Source: Takakia lepidozioides (Eukaryota; Streptophyta; Takakiopsida; Takakiales; Takakiaceae). Taken from it: DNA of 64,000 nt. The notes under the pieces are model-generated. The model did not search any database. It worked only from the letters and a program-made list of their open reading frames with translations, and had not been told where the DNA came from. Positions 47,929 through 58,709 of this stretch are shown piece after piece. Position numbers and translations under genes: made by a program. The stretch's first letter is position 1. Every line of letters begins with the position of its first letter. The DNA is taken from positions 47,880,042-47,944,041 of the forward strand of contig CM060734.1 of assembly GCA_030704615.1 (NCBI GenBank). Reading direction: 5' to 3'.

Positions 47929-48930
47929 TTATAGAGTTTTAAGGTTGGTTAGTGGCACAAAAATTTCGAGAATTCCATTGCTTAGCTGATTGTGACTTAG
48001 ATTCTTGCATTCATGCAAGAGGCTTGGTGTCAATCCAACAGCCCAGAGAGAACCATTTTGATATACGTCGTTGCTAGACTTGCAATGCCTCAATTTCCTT
48101 GCAAATATATGGAGGCATAGAAAAGTCTCATTAGGAGAAGACCCCCATAGTTCCATCTCAACAGAAAGACTTCAAAGTTAATTTCATCGTAGAGCAAGCT
48201 TCCCACCTATGAGATGGGGAATGCACGAGATGGCAACACGTATGAAGAAATGTTGTAAAGCAACATGAAAACCTACTGTATGTCACCTTGATAGACAATT
48301 GCTGCGATGGTATGATGGAGAACACGACGTCCTAAAAAAAGAGCAGATTTTGGTTATTGTCAAACATGTACATACTAGCAGGAACAAAGAAACAAAGAAT
48401 TCAACATTTCAACTGAATAAGGGTATCATTGGCTTATAGCTCCCGAACGAATGGAGACAATTGGTAAGACAAATTTCCTTGAATATTGTTATTGCTCACA
48501 TCACTGCATCACAAACGTGCACAATATTGTAAGCTGGGACACAAATAGGTGAAAATGGATGTACAACATATCAGGTTGCCAAAAGGGCCTAGCGAACAAG
48601 TCCAGTCCGCCGAAGGCCTTGTGAGGCACCAAGCTTTGGTACTGGAGGGTAGCATAACGGTATCTGACATGGAGACATGCTGGCATTTGAAGTGTAAGCC
48701 AGGCACATGCGAGCACTGAAAGTTGCAATAGGATCTAGTCCGTTTGAATGATGGCAATGGGCTTGCAAGGGTCGGCCCCTTGTAAGTGGTCACTACGCAC
48801 ACCTTACCAGTTCTGAAAATGAAAAGTTGGAGAGACTTGTCCAAATGGCAGGTGTACAAGGAAGACACATACAGAGAAAGCTTTTCTTGATGTAAGATAT
48901 ATGCTGCATTCACAACTCCTCTGCTGTACA
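47929..48930 (-). pseudogene. LRR remnants (receptor-like kinase debris)
   Basis: The minus strand shows scattered leucine-rich-repeat phrases: NLSHNQLSNGI and PLTNLKTL (about 47.93-48.02 kb), SNNNIQGNLSYQLSP (about 48.46 kb), and weaker ones up to 48.9 kb, all in different frames. They fit the ectodomain of the same class of receptor kinase whose kinase piece is at 41.2-41.45 kb. No functional protein is possible. Confidence 0.55.
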
Positions 48931-49495
48931 TATGATGGTGTTTTTCCTCTTCACTATATTTTCATCCTCTACTCTTTTATTTGTAAATACTGCACACCAT
49001 TATCAATCCTCCCTTTGCTTTCTGATACTCAGTCGGAGTTTCTAGAGGAAGTAGAGGCAGTTCCAACTTGAAAGTCCCAAGCCAGACAGACTGGAGCACA
49101 AAAGGTGACAGACTAAGTAGTGCTTGTGAGCAAGCTCATCAAAGTATCACAGATTGTCTGCCAAGGCAAACAACTCATTGCTCTTCCCATACCCCCAATG
49201 AACCCCACAGCTAGCAACCCCAAGCTGACCACTGTTCCAAAACTTACAATCATCAAAGTAAGGGTCCACATGTTTGTCACTTTGCCTTTCAAAAATATAT
49301 CGAATTAGTGTACAACCCTCCCCCAATAACTGCCACTAACTAATATCTGCTTTGACATGGGAGATACACTGATCTTGAGACAAAGAGTTCAATCAAATTT
49401 CATTATGGCAGACCATCCCCTTACACCTACCATCAGCCTACTCTAATATTTCCAGTATGCCTACCGAGACCAAGTGAGAGACAATGACAATTTAT

Positions 49496-49540
49496 AGTTC
49501 AATTACATATTAAGTTAAAACTCTTAAGATACTGATTAAT
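49496..49540. repeat. Direct repeat, right copy
   Basis: A near-exact copy of 47829-47876, lacking three bases (ATC). The pair brackets about 1.6 kb holding the LRR remnants. Confidence 0.85.
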
Positions 49541-49593
49541 GAGCATTCATATCACTCACAAAAAACAAAATCTAACGAGTACCAAAAAAAACA

Positions 49594-50889
49594 CTAGGGC
49601 CAGAAGGGAGACCTAATGTTCTCCATGCGATAATAATGAAGTTGCTTTTCTCTGGCTTCTTTCCGTTCACAGCTGCTGCCACATAACGGTGGTCCTGGTG
49701 CAATACCCGCACTCTCCTCCTCTCCTGATGGTACAAAAGCCTCTACCCAGGCTTGTTGCACCCGTCGATAAGCAACCTGCTGCAAATCCTTGCTCGTACC
49801 CCACAATGGAGTGTGAGCAACCATGGCAGGCAACTCCGCCATACCATGCATGTCATCCTGCTCTGCTGGAGGTGACACATCCTCTGCATGGGCATTGTCT
49901 TCCAGCAACTCTCCAGGCCAACTAACTGCAACTGTAAAAGCGGCTAGTGTTGGCATCTTGCCCCGTTGGGCAGCCGCAATACCCCCAATGAATGTCACAG
50001 GGAGCTGTGCACGACGACCATCCCCTGACTGCCATCCAGGCCTGTAGGATGCTGACTCCTCCCAAAAGTCCAGGGTGAAACCCATGGGATATAACACTGC
50101 CCCACCAACGAGGACATCGTAAGAGACCGCGTCTGTCACAATGGCCTTGACCCGCATCACTGAGCCATCTACAGGATGATCCCGATGCACACCTTAGTAG
50201 TTCCTCCGCAACTCCTGGAAGAACTCCACCACCGGGTTGAATCTAGGCACATGTGTTGTAGTCGTGGCAGGAGGAGTAGTAGCACCTTTTGAACTGGTAC
50301 CACCTGCAGAAGTACCGGCACTACTTGTTCCACTACTAGTGCTGGTAGTGGGAGATATTGGTACTGATGCAGCTACTGGTCGCGTCATGCCTCGAGTAAT
50401 GGAGACGTAGTCAGGTGATCAATACATCCTCCACTCCTCAATCTCTGCTTCATGTCCTCGCCTGAACTCGTGGTAATCGTCCATAGGCGGGCCTTCCAAA
50501 TGCTGGAACAGTCACTTCCACGCCATGAATGGGGTGAATAGCTGTGGATTGCGCATCTGCTGCAAATCACACCAGCTGTCGAACTCCTGGATAAAGTCAT
50601 CCAACTCGATTGTGCCCACAGTTCCAGAGTACCTACGAGGCCCCTTGGTAGCTCCATACATCTCCTCCATGTCGTCCCACAACAATGGCGAATGAAACTG
50701 CACACCTTTTGATGAAGCCTCCGAGTCTTTGTCTGACTCTGCACTAGTTGAGGGTGGAGGTGAGGGTGGTCTGAAACGAACACTTCGTCTGGTGAACCCA
50801 CTCTCACTGCTACTGCCTGTAGCCGTACTCCCCTTAGAACCCCTGGGTAACTCCGTGATGACACTCACAATGTGTCCCCCACGTGACAC
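49594..50889 (-). mobile_element. Gag/protease-like retroelement ORF with three in-frame stops
   Basis: One frame spans 432 codons from 50889 to a TAG at 49594, with no frameshift but TGA at 50512, TGA at 50419 and TAA at 50194. N-terminal part: S/T/P-rich, then a capsid-like segment (ELDDFIQEFDSWCDLQQ, FMAWK, LFQHLEGPPMDDYHEF) typical of Ty3-type gag. A T/S/A/G-rich linker follows. C-terminal part: VTDAVSYDVLVGGAVLYP, resembling the end of a retropepsin fold (the usual Y-D-V-L-x-G phrase), but the catalytic D-S/T-G is not visible. No reverse transcriptase or integrase follows within the next 1 kb. Identity as gag-protease is inferred from pattern only. Confidence 0.55.
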
Positions 50890-51401
50890 TATAAGGCTCT
50901 ATTACTAATTCTAATAATGACACGGATAGACACCTGTTGCAGTTTAAGGGTCATATCCCAGTGGCTCAGGGCACCTGCACCTGCATCCACCGCAAGAACT
51001 CCTATGGTTGGCTGGTCATCAACCCAGTCTCACCATAGAAGAAACACTGGTGGTCTTGCTGGTCATCACTCCAGCCTCACCACCGACAACATACTCTAGG
51101 ATTGACTGGTGATCAAATCCGGCCTAATCCCTATGAAAGCAAGCGCCCACACAAAACCAACATGACGCACAGTCAAGCATGCAGGTGTTGGGGGGGATCC
51201 AAACACAAGAAATCAAAACATCAACACCCCCACACCAAAATCCATCTGCAGTGCTGACCTGCAGAATATCCCAGCCCAAAACCCCGGACTGACTGGCCTC
51301 CACCAAGAGAGGCTTTGGCAACTACAAGTAGAAGGTAATAAAACTAGTACAGAGATGGAGGGGAAGAATAGAAGCCCGACCAAGCAAGATCTAATCCTGA
51401 T

Positions 51402-52151
51402 CTATGCTATCAACTGCCAGACTTCTCTCAAAGTGCCTCGCTCTGCATGATGGTAAGGTGTAGGAGGTATATCTATGTCCAGAAACCTGCCACTAACCTT
51501 GTCCCAAGCTACAGTAGCTTGCTCTAACCAACCCTCCTCCTCTTTCTGCCAAGTAGAGACAAATCAATATCCCCCTATCTCCCGCTCACCGAACATTAAA
51601 GAAAACAAAGGTAGGGTCTGATAGTCTCTCAACTCAAAAGCTTTGAGACGGTTGCGGGTGTCCTCATTGCGAATGACTGCATCTCCTTCCCGCAGAACAA
51701 ACTTGTCATTGCTAATGAACCCCCGCTCGTGATTGCCTTGTGCAGAGCGTGTCTGGCTGCAACCGTGTCTGATTGCACAAACTTGTGTAGCTCCTGCTCC
51801 TCTGCTCCAGTACACCACAGCCTTGTGGCTGAACACCTTGGTCCCCGGGGCTGTCTTTGGCTGTGTTCCAAGCCTAGCTTTCACCCACTTTGGTATTTCA
51901 CTTACAGCTGCAGAACTGCTGGCTCCAACAGAGTTCTGACTGTCCAAAGCAATATTGAGGCCCTCAACGCCAACTACAGCAGTCTGTTGTCTACTGCTAA
52001 TGCCTGACTCCCAGTATGCAATCAACTCGTCCAACTGTTCTCCACTCAAATCAGTCTGAGTTCCTTGGGAAACATAAATCCTGTCCCCTTGTGTGCACAT
52101 GCTAAGAGAAGAGACCTGCCCTTCAATTACGTCCTCATTTCCCCCAGCCAT
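51402..52151 (-). mobile_element. Companion ORF of the gag-like element (250 codons, one in-frame TGA)
   Basis: The ORF opens with ATG 52151 (MAGGNEDVIEGQVS), is uninterrupted for 195 codons, meets TGA at 51566-51564, and stays open in the same frame to TAG at 51404-51402. Features: LSGEQLDELIAYWESG, IPKWVKARLG, RNRLKAFELRDYQTLP, then past the stop VSTWQKEEEGWLEQATVAW. The tryptophan-spaced helical style and its position 0.5 kb upstream of the gag-like ORF, on the same strand, suggest it belongs to the same retroelement. No known domain is recognised. It could also be an independent gene. Confidence 0.45.
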
Positions 52152-53355
52152 ACAAGGAATACATCCCCAGATTTATCTCTCATGTAGACCAGAACAGGTT
52201 CTAGAAACATGATTGTGGATCTTTCATGGCACACTCATTCTCTAAAAATTCCATAGATTTTTAGCAGAGTCCCAAAAACAAAAACCAGGTCTAGCTAGGT
52301 AGATATCCCCTTTCTGCAGCTATCCCCTCAAAAACTGGGTCAAACGGAGCTCATTTGACAAAGATATGACCAACCAGGCTCTTTAAACATAACACATGTT
52401 TTTTTTTTTTTAACAAGACAAAACAAATACAAGGAAAACTCTTTTTTTTTTTTTTTTTTTTCAATACTTGGCTTGGTTCCCTGTTCCCTGGTTCCCTAAG
52501 AATTCCTTAGATTCTTAACTCAATCTCTCCACAGTGGAATTACCATGATAAAGGTAATGTCCTCATTGGTATGCCAGATTTTCAGAACGAGAACACCTTG
52601 TTGAAGCTGCTGCTATCAATGCCATCTTATCGTTGTTGTATGAGAGCCCATGTCTACTGCCCTGTCAGTGTGACCACAACCAGGATGGCTTTCCGCAACC
52701 ATTCATGTACTGGGCAAATACATATTAACCACAGCAATAAGACCATCACGTTCAATTTGTGATTTCCAAGGTGGTGCTAATACCTTCATCGACCATTGGC
52801 ATATACCCCAAGAGCAGCCTGAAGATCGCCATAGCAGAGAGGGTTACAGTATACGCTGGTGCTGTAAACGCTCAAGCTCTCCAGGACCTCAAACACCATT
52901 CTAAACTGGCTTAGGGTGGTTATTACATCCCCATGACCAGGGACATGCACAGAACCAAGGCGATGGGATGAAGCTGCCCCATCTTGAGAACTGATAGCCC
53001 CGCCCATCTTTGCATGGTCGCAAAATTAGTCTTCTTGCTTGGACACAAGCTGATCTGGAAAATCTAAGTAGGAAAAAGGAACTTGAGGTGATTACATAAG
53101 TAATCAATAACTAGGATGCCCAAGTTCACTGATAAATCGACTTATCATGAACTCATGAAGGAAACATGTTCATGGCACCCCCATAATACACTAGGTTCGG
53201 GTTATGTTTGATTGTTCTGAACAACATGAATACTTAGAGTATTCCTACACCTCCTCCCTTGAGTATCCACCTTGGATAGCTAAAGGATGGGTGTATAAAA
53301 TTCTTTCAGCGATATGGGATTGCCGATGCGGCAATCATGAGTCTTCTATACTCTT
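52152..53355. other. Spacer with two poly(T) runs; unrecognised short ORFs
   Basis: T runs of 13 (52399-52411) and 20 (52442-52461) may be reversed poly(A) tails. A plus ORF at 52571-52762 and an ATG-started minus ORF at 52786-53004 (GSVHVPGHGDVITTLSQF) look protein-like but match no family I know. Confidence 0.4.
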
Positions 53356-54045
53356 CTAGTCTCCGACCTACAATTGGTGCCATCGCTTCGCTGCTTTCGG
53401 GAGCATAGCTCATCGATTGCAAGGGTCCATTTACAGATTAAGGTGCCACTACCTTTTAGATGCCACTGCCTTAGTCCTTCCATCAATTTTCTTTCCTGCA
53501 TCTGTTTATGGTTCAGAGTTCTTCGTTCTGTCTTAAGTTTTCTCTCTTCTGGATCATGTTTGGCGGTGAAGGATGGGACTTCTAGTGATGACTGAAGCCT
53601 GTCGGAGACTAGAGGTCGCGGGAAGGTCGGTCGCTCTAGACTAATCTCCGACCTACAATTGCAGTGCCATCGCCTCGCTGCTTTCGGGAGCATAGCTCAT
53701 CGTTCCAAGGGTCCATTTGCAGATTAAGGTACCGCTACCTTTTAGATGTCAATGCCTTAGTCCTTCCATCAATTTTCTTTCCTGCATCTGTTTATGGTTC
53801 AGAGTTTTATCCTGAGTTTTCTCTCTTCTACTGTCTGGCGGTGAAGGAGGGGACTTCTTCTGATGACTGAAGCCTATCGGAGACTAGAGGTCGGAAGGTC
53901 GGTCGCTCTAGACTAGTCTCCGACCTACAATTGTAGTGCCATCGCGGCCTCGCTGCTTTCGAGAGCATAGCTCATCGTTCCCAAGGGTCTATTTGCAGGT
54001 TAAGGCGCCACTACCTTTCAACTGCCACTACCTTAGTCCTTCCAT
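53356..54045. repeat. Three tandem units (about 280 bp) with inverted ends
   Basis: Units begin CTAGTCTCCGACCTACAATT (53356), the same with TAATC (about 53640), and again at about 53916 (partial). The two full units end GTCGGAGACTAGAGGTCG or a close variant, the reverse complement of the start. Shared interior landmarks include GCTGCTTTCGGGAGCATAGC and CTGCATCTGTTTATGGTTC. Units 1 and 2 differ by small indels. Likely a tandem array derived from a small inverted-repeat element. Confidence 0.85.
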
Positions 54046-54117
54046 TTTCATACTTCACACAACAATATTCATCGACAACCATCAACTTTAAATCCCCTCT
54101 AAGACGGTAGAAATTTG

Positions 54118-54235
54118 GCCTTGATACTCATACATAGGTCTTGGGTGTGAAGTGCAGGAAAGGGAACTAGGTCCAAAGCACTCACTGTGGATGTCTCACT
54201 GGTCAAGTTGAGAAATTACACCAGTGAGAACCTGA
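54118..54235. repeat. Dispersed direct repeat, left copy
   Basis: TCTTGGGTGTGAAGTGCAGG, AAAGGGAACTAGG and GTCTCACTGGTCAAG recur at 55796-55912 in the same orientation with few differences. Confidence 0.85.
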
Positions 54236-55734
54236 AAACCTTGCTAGAAGTCAGACATCAAACAACACTCTTTTCCTGCACATTTCTGGAGAGCCCATGT
54301 TACTACGCACACAGGGCTACCAACACCAGCAATACTTAAATGCTATGTGGAAGAGATCAGTGTTCACTAGTAGGTGTGTCCACAGACACAAGCCTGAATG
54401 AAGTAAGGTAGACATATATGTTATATTCAAAGCACTTCAGCAAAATGCATCTAGAGGGAGCAAACCCTTGGATGCCCAATAGCAAACAAACTTAGGTGGA
54501 TTAGACACTTGTAGAAGAATGTGGGATGACTGAGCCTACCTGAACAACCAGAGTGCACTGTGGATCCGCCAGCAGACTTCTTGTGTGGATTGCTAATGGT
54601 GATAACGAAAAAAGAGGATCTACACACATGCCAAGGAGCCCAGCAGTTTTCAATGTGATGTATGCAAACTTCATCATATAAGAGTACTAACAAGCTGAAA
54701 TCAATACTCTAGGTGTTCTCTGAATAATGCCAGATCTCTTGTTTATTTGGAAAGTGTCTGACTCTCAAGACATTAAGACATAGAAATTGGTCCTCTCTGA
54801 TTACTACTAGTGTTCTTGTTTATTGGAAAAGAGTCGGACTCTCAAGAACGAATACATCCTCTCACACACTGCCTGTCTTAGTTCCGGTCACTACATGTAG
54901 CTGACTGTGCGATGACAGGCAATTGTATCACATCCGTACTATCAAGAGATCTAAATTCTGCCACATTCTCTTTACCATGTGAACCACAGCCATAGTCAAA
55001 TTCATGCCAGATAGAGCCTGTATTCACAGTGTTGAATCCCAGCCCTTAAAACACACATTTCTGTCCTCGAGCAAATGGCATACATTAGCAATTTTGGGAT
55101 TTGCTTCAGAACTCGAAGACTGTGTTTAATATCCAATCAGTACATTCCTCTGCACAAAGAATTGACTATCACTTTTCATCACTGTCTCCGCGCTGCCCTA
55201 TACTCTCTAAACATATCCAGGTCGTGGACTTCTATACAATGAGGATTGGAACAACCTGCCCTAAAGTTTGGGGAGAAAAGTCCACCCCATTCTTCTCACT
55301 ACTAGTCTTTGGAGGTGCCACACAGTCGTCAGCTCCTGACCCAGCTCCTTCTTCCTTCAATGCTGCCATTGGGAATTGAATGGTGCCTTTAGTGTTATCC
55401 CACCCATGTCTGCTCTTCAGCACATCTCTCACACTGCAAGTATGATTGTTACGTCAGTCTGATTGATCGTAACATGACAGAACGGTAATGCAGACAAACC
55501 TACAACCACTGGCGATGAAAATTGAAAGCCCTGTTTCATGTAGGAATTCTAGGAAATTCATTTGGAAATTACCAAACCAGCGGGCACCACAAACCCCTCG
55601 TGAAGGAATGAACGCAATCACACCTAAACCCCCATTCCAGTGAAAACTGAGACCCTACTTTGTCGTAGCGTATCTCGTTTATCTACAAGCGAAAACATGA
55701 CCGAATTCATGCGGCCCACCTGCAAAAGCTGATT
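54236..55734. other. Spacer between the two direct repeats; no recognised gene
   Basis: Only short ORFs. Two similar segments, CTTGTTTATTTGGAAAGTG and CTTGTTTATTGGAAAAGAG (about 54738 and 54816), form a small local duplication. Confidence 0.4.
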
Positions 55735-56600
55735 GTCTTCAAATCCTCGACATGAAAACCCCCGAACGTGATGTGGTTGGGCTTCACTCCAGGGTCTTGA
55801 GATTCATGCAAAGCTCTTGGGTGTGAAGTGCAGGAAAGGGAACTAGGCCCAAAGTACTCATTGTATGGATGTCTCACTGGTCAAGCTGAGAAATTACACC
55901 AGTGAAAACTTGAACTCCTTCACAAGCTATTCCACAGTGTTTATTGCACCATAGTAAATAGGTTCATGCGATCAACCACAAACAATTGCAAATTTCCCAG
56001 ACTTGCACACGCATTGCAAACACAAACGAACGTGATGTGCATCATTTGCTCATAGGTCTCCAAAGCAATCCTACTACACCCATGCTTGTGATCGATGGTC
56101 GAGGCACTCGGTTCAACACTTGGCGAGCATCCATGATGCTCCCGCACTTAACAGACATGTTGACAAGGGTGTTGAGGAGAAAAACACTTGGCGTGAATCC
56201 ACTTTGGATAATGTGAGTTTGCACCTCCTTTCCAGCTTCCAGACCTTTCTTCTTGATGCACTTAAGCAAGAGACAGACAAACGTATCTGAATCTGCTGAA
56301 ATACCTCCTACATTTGGCATACATGTCCACGAGGGTATTGTTCAGAATGACATTTGGTACAATTCCAGCTTTCGCGATGCAACCATGCACCTCTTAGCCC
56401 TTTTCCAGGGCTGCCAGGCTTGCACATGCATTGCAAATGCACACAAACGAGATGGGGTTGGGCTTCACCCCTTCCCCCATCATTTGATCATAGGTCTCCA
56501 AAGTCACCATCCCACGTCCCTGCTGTGCATACCCTGCAAGCATCGCGTGCCACGATACCACATCTCATTCAGCCATAGTGTTGAAAACTCCCTTCGTATG
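55735..56600 (-). pseudogene. Second DYW/PLS-class PPR remnant, with dispersed repeat inside
   Basis: Minus-strand pieces read CIKKKGLEAGKEVQTHIIQS, PSVFLLNTLVNM and KCGSIMDARQV (56320-56042), NACASLAALEKG and PNPISFVCICNACAS (56390-56480), and VKPNHITFGG (about 55770). They are PPR units in several frames. The dispersed repeat right copy (55796-55912) cuts through the array. Confidence 0.7.
55796..55912. repeat. Dispersed direct repeat, right copy
   Basis: Same sequence as 54118-54235 with a few substitutions and a short indel. It interrupts PPR debris. Confidence 0.85.
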
Positions 56601-56880
56601 CAGGTTCGAGCTGCACTAGGGGGGGAAAAGGCACAACTTTCGACTGAATTGGTAAGCTCCCAAATCACTCACTGGTCTTTGTGTGTGTGTCATCCAGTGC
56701 ATCAATGGCAAGGTCAACAAAGCACAAAGAATGCAACACACAAACTGGAGGAGTTTTGGTCCCTGGATCTGAATAGCAACAGCACACGGGGGAGTAATGC
56801 TGGCTGATGAGATGGGGTTGGGAAAGACAATTTCAGCGTTTGCATTTCTCTCATCTCTCTATTGTGAGTTGAAGGCAAGG

Positions 56881-57385
56881 GCTCCTTGTCTGGTACTTGT
56901 TCCTCTCTCCACCATGCCCAACTGGCTGGCAGAGTTACATGGGCCCCTTTTCTGAATGCAATTGAGTACCATGGAAGCACCAGGCCAAGAGCTATGATTC
57001 ATGAGTTTGAATCGCATGTCACACCCCCTGCTGGCTCTGGTCACCATGGCAAACAAGTAAGCCCCCGCACCTACAAATTCAATAATGCTGACCACTTATG
57101 AGATGGTCGTTGCAGATTCTAGCCAGCTTCGAGCAGTGCCCTGGGAAGTCCTGATAGTGGATGAGGGACACCGGCTTAAAAACTCACAGAGCAAATTGTT
57201 CACTTTCCTCAACACGTATTCATTTGGACATCGGGTGCTTCTTATGGGTGCTTCTTAGAGCTGAAATATATAGACTGATTGTTAAGACATTTGGCTCCAC
57301 TTCAAGGTCTGGATCTGCCAAGAACACCTGTCTCGAGATGCTCGACAAGGACCTCATTTTCAGATCGTATACTGAAGGGTAAGGA
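56881..57385 (+). pseudogene. CHD-type (CHR4/PKR1-like) chromatin helicase fragment
   Basis: Plus-strand pieces read PCLVLVPLSTMPNWLAEL, IEYHGSTRPRAMIHEFE, MLTTYEMVVADSSQLRAVP, WEVLIVDEGHRLKNSQSKLF and SFGHRVLL. This is the first SNF2 ATPase lobe, including the DEGH box, of the plant CHD subfamily related to PICKLE. Frame breaks occur near 56.95 and 57.09 kb, and a stop replaces the usual T-G-T-P after RVLL. The next phrase, IYRLIVKT, resembles a much later part of the second lobe, so a large middle block is missing. Nonfunctional. Confidence 0.8.
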
Positions 57386-58272
57386 AGCTCAAGCAAATGC
57401 TGCTGAGAATGATGCAGTCATGGGGGAGACAATGATACAGACATAGCTTTAACTACACATATTGGGACAACCGATCATTGGCCACTTGCAGGTGAAGGGG
57501 ACAATCAAAGGACCTGTAAATTCTCACAAACATATATCTACCTCGAATTAGGTGCTATTGGTTGAAGAGCCTTCCAACTTACAGACAGAACACACACACA
57601 CTATATGTTTGCTGCTGGGAGGCGGGTCTGAAGATCTGACATCAGCGTAAAACATTGCTGTACCTTGTAAAATTCGGTGGGACTGATGCGTGAGAGAAAA
57701 CTGCCATGAACCACCATGAATCGTATTTCAAATGCATCAAAAACCTGCCAACCTCCGTTGCTAATGAATTAATTCAAGAGTAAACGAGTACTAAGATCTT
57801 TAATTATATATCAGGAAAGCTGCCATCAAGGATCATATCTCTAGCCAATGACTCAACAGGTGATTGCACGCCAATGGTCACCAGACCTGTTCAGTAATGA
57901 TGGCATTTCAATAGAAACGATGTAAACAAAAGTAGTTGCATCTCAACATTCTCCATTACCTGTGCCAAGGTGGTGGCCTGAAGCCTATGCGAAGACAGAC
58001 CCAGGAAAAGAGATGTTCCGGAATCAAAGTGATAGAATAGATTGAATGTCAAAAGAATGTGAGAAGATTCGCCTGCAGTCTCTGTCCCTAGATCATAACG
58101 AAACTTCAGGGACTGTACGAAACTATACACGACTCGCGTGAGCTGTGTCTTTCAGGTTCTTGTGCTTGAAATGTAGTTTGTTAAGGGGATGACACACATA
58201 CCCACGCCCCAAGTGCTCCGACAGGTACGCCCTAGGGAATTACTTGGGGCAATATGGGCACCTCAAAGTAAA
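57386..58272. other. Spacer with no recognised gene
   Basis: No domain-bearing ORF. Probably CHD-derived tail, then unrelated sequence leading into the repeat upstream of the transferase gene. Confidence 0.35.
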
Positions 58273-58400
58273 ATGACGACGATGATGTGGCGTGACGACG
58301 ATGATGTGGCGTGACGACGATGACGTGTTGACAATGACGTGGCACTATGGCACCCTATTCACGCTCCACGCTAAACTAGCTCTCGACCTTCGAAGATGAG
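58273..58400. repeat. Short tandem repeat and dispersed block upstream of the transferase gene
   Basis: A unit of about 19 bp, TGACGACGATGATGTGGCG, repeats about three times (58273-58342). It is followed by GGCACCCTATTCACGCTCC and ACGCTAAACTAGC, the block also present at 44.82-44.88 kb. Confidence 0.75.
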
Positions 58401-58709
58401 GGTTGGAGAGGGGGGGGAATCCTGATCACTAGCGCTTCGTGTAAGGCAGACTGCATCGTGCTCGTATTACATTGTTGTAGATAAGAGCTTGGCACGAATT
58501 TGAAGACCAGTCCAGCTCTTTTGGTATTCCATATACGTGTGTCTGGAGCATATTCAAGGGTGGTAGAGACTAGAAACAGTAGAAGTGAGGAATCTTCTGT
58601 CCTGTGCTTTTGGGTATTAGGAATCGGAGAGGCACACAGACCGTTGAGATGCAGGGGGTGTTGTGATCTTTGCATAGGGCAGGAAGTGAGGGCCAGGATG
58701 TGGGTGGCC

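Noticed and set aside
49694-50388. Plus-strand ORFs over the gag-like region
   Set aside because: They mirror the minus frame, which alone shows capsid- and protease-like order.
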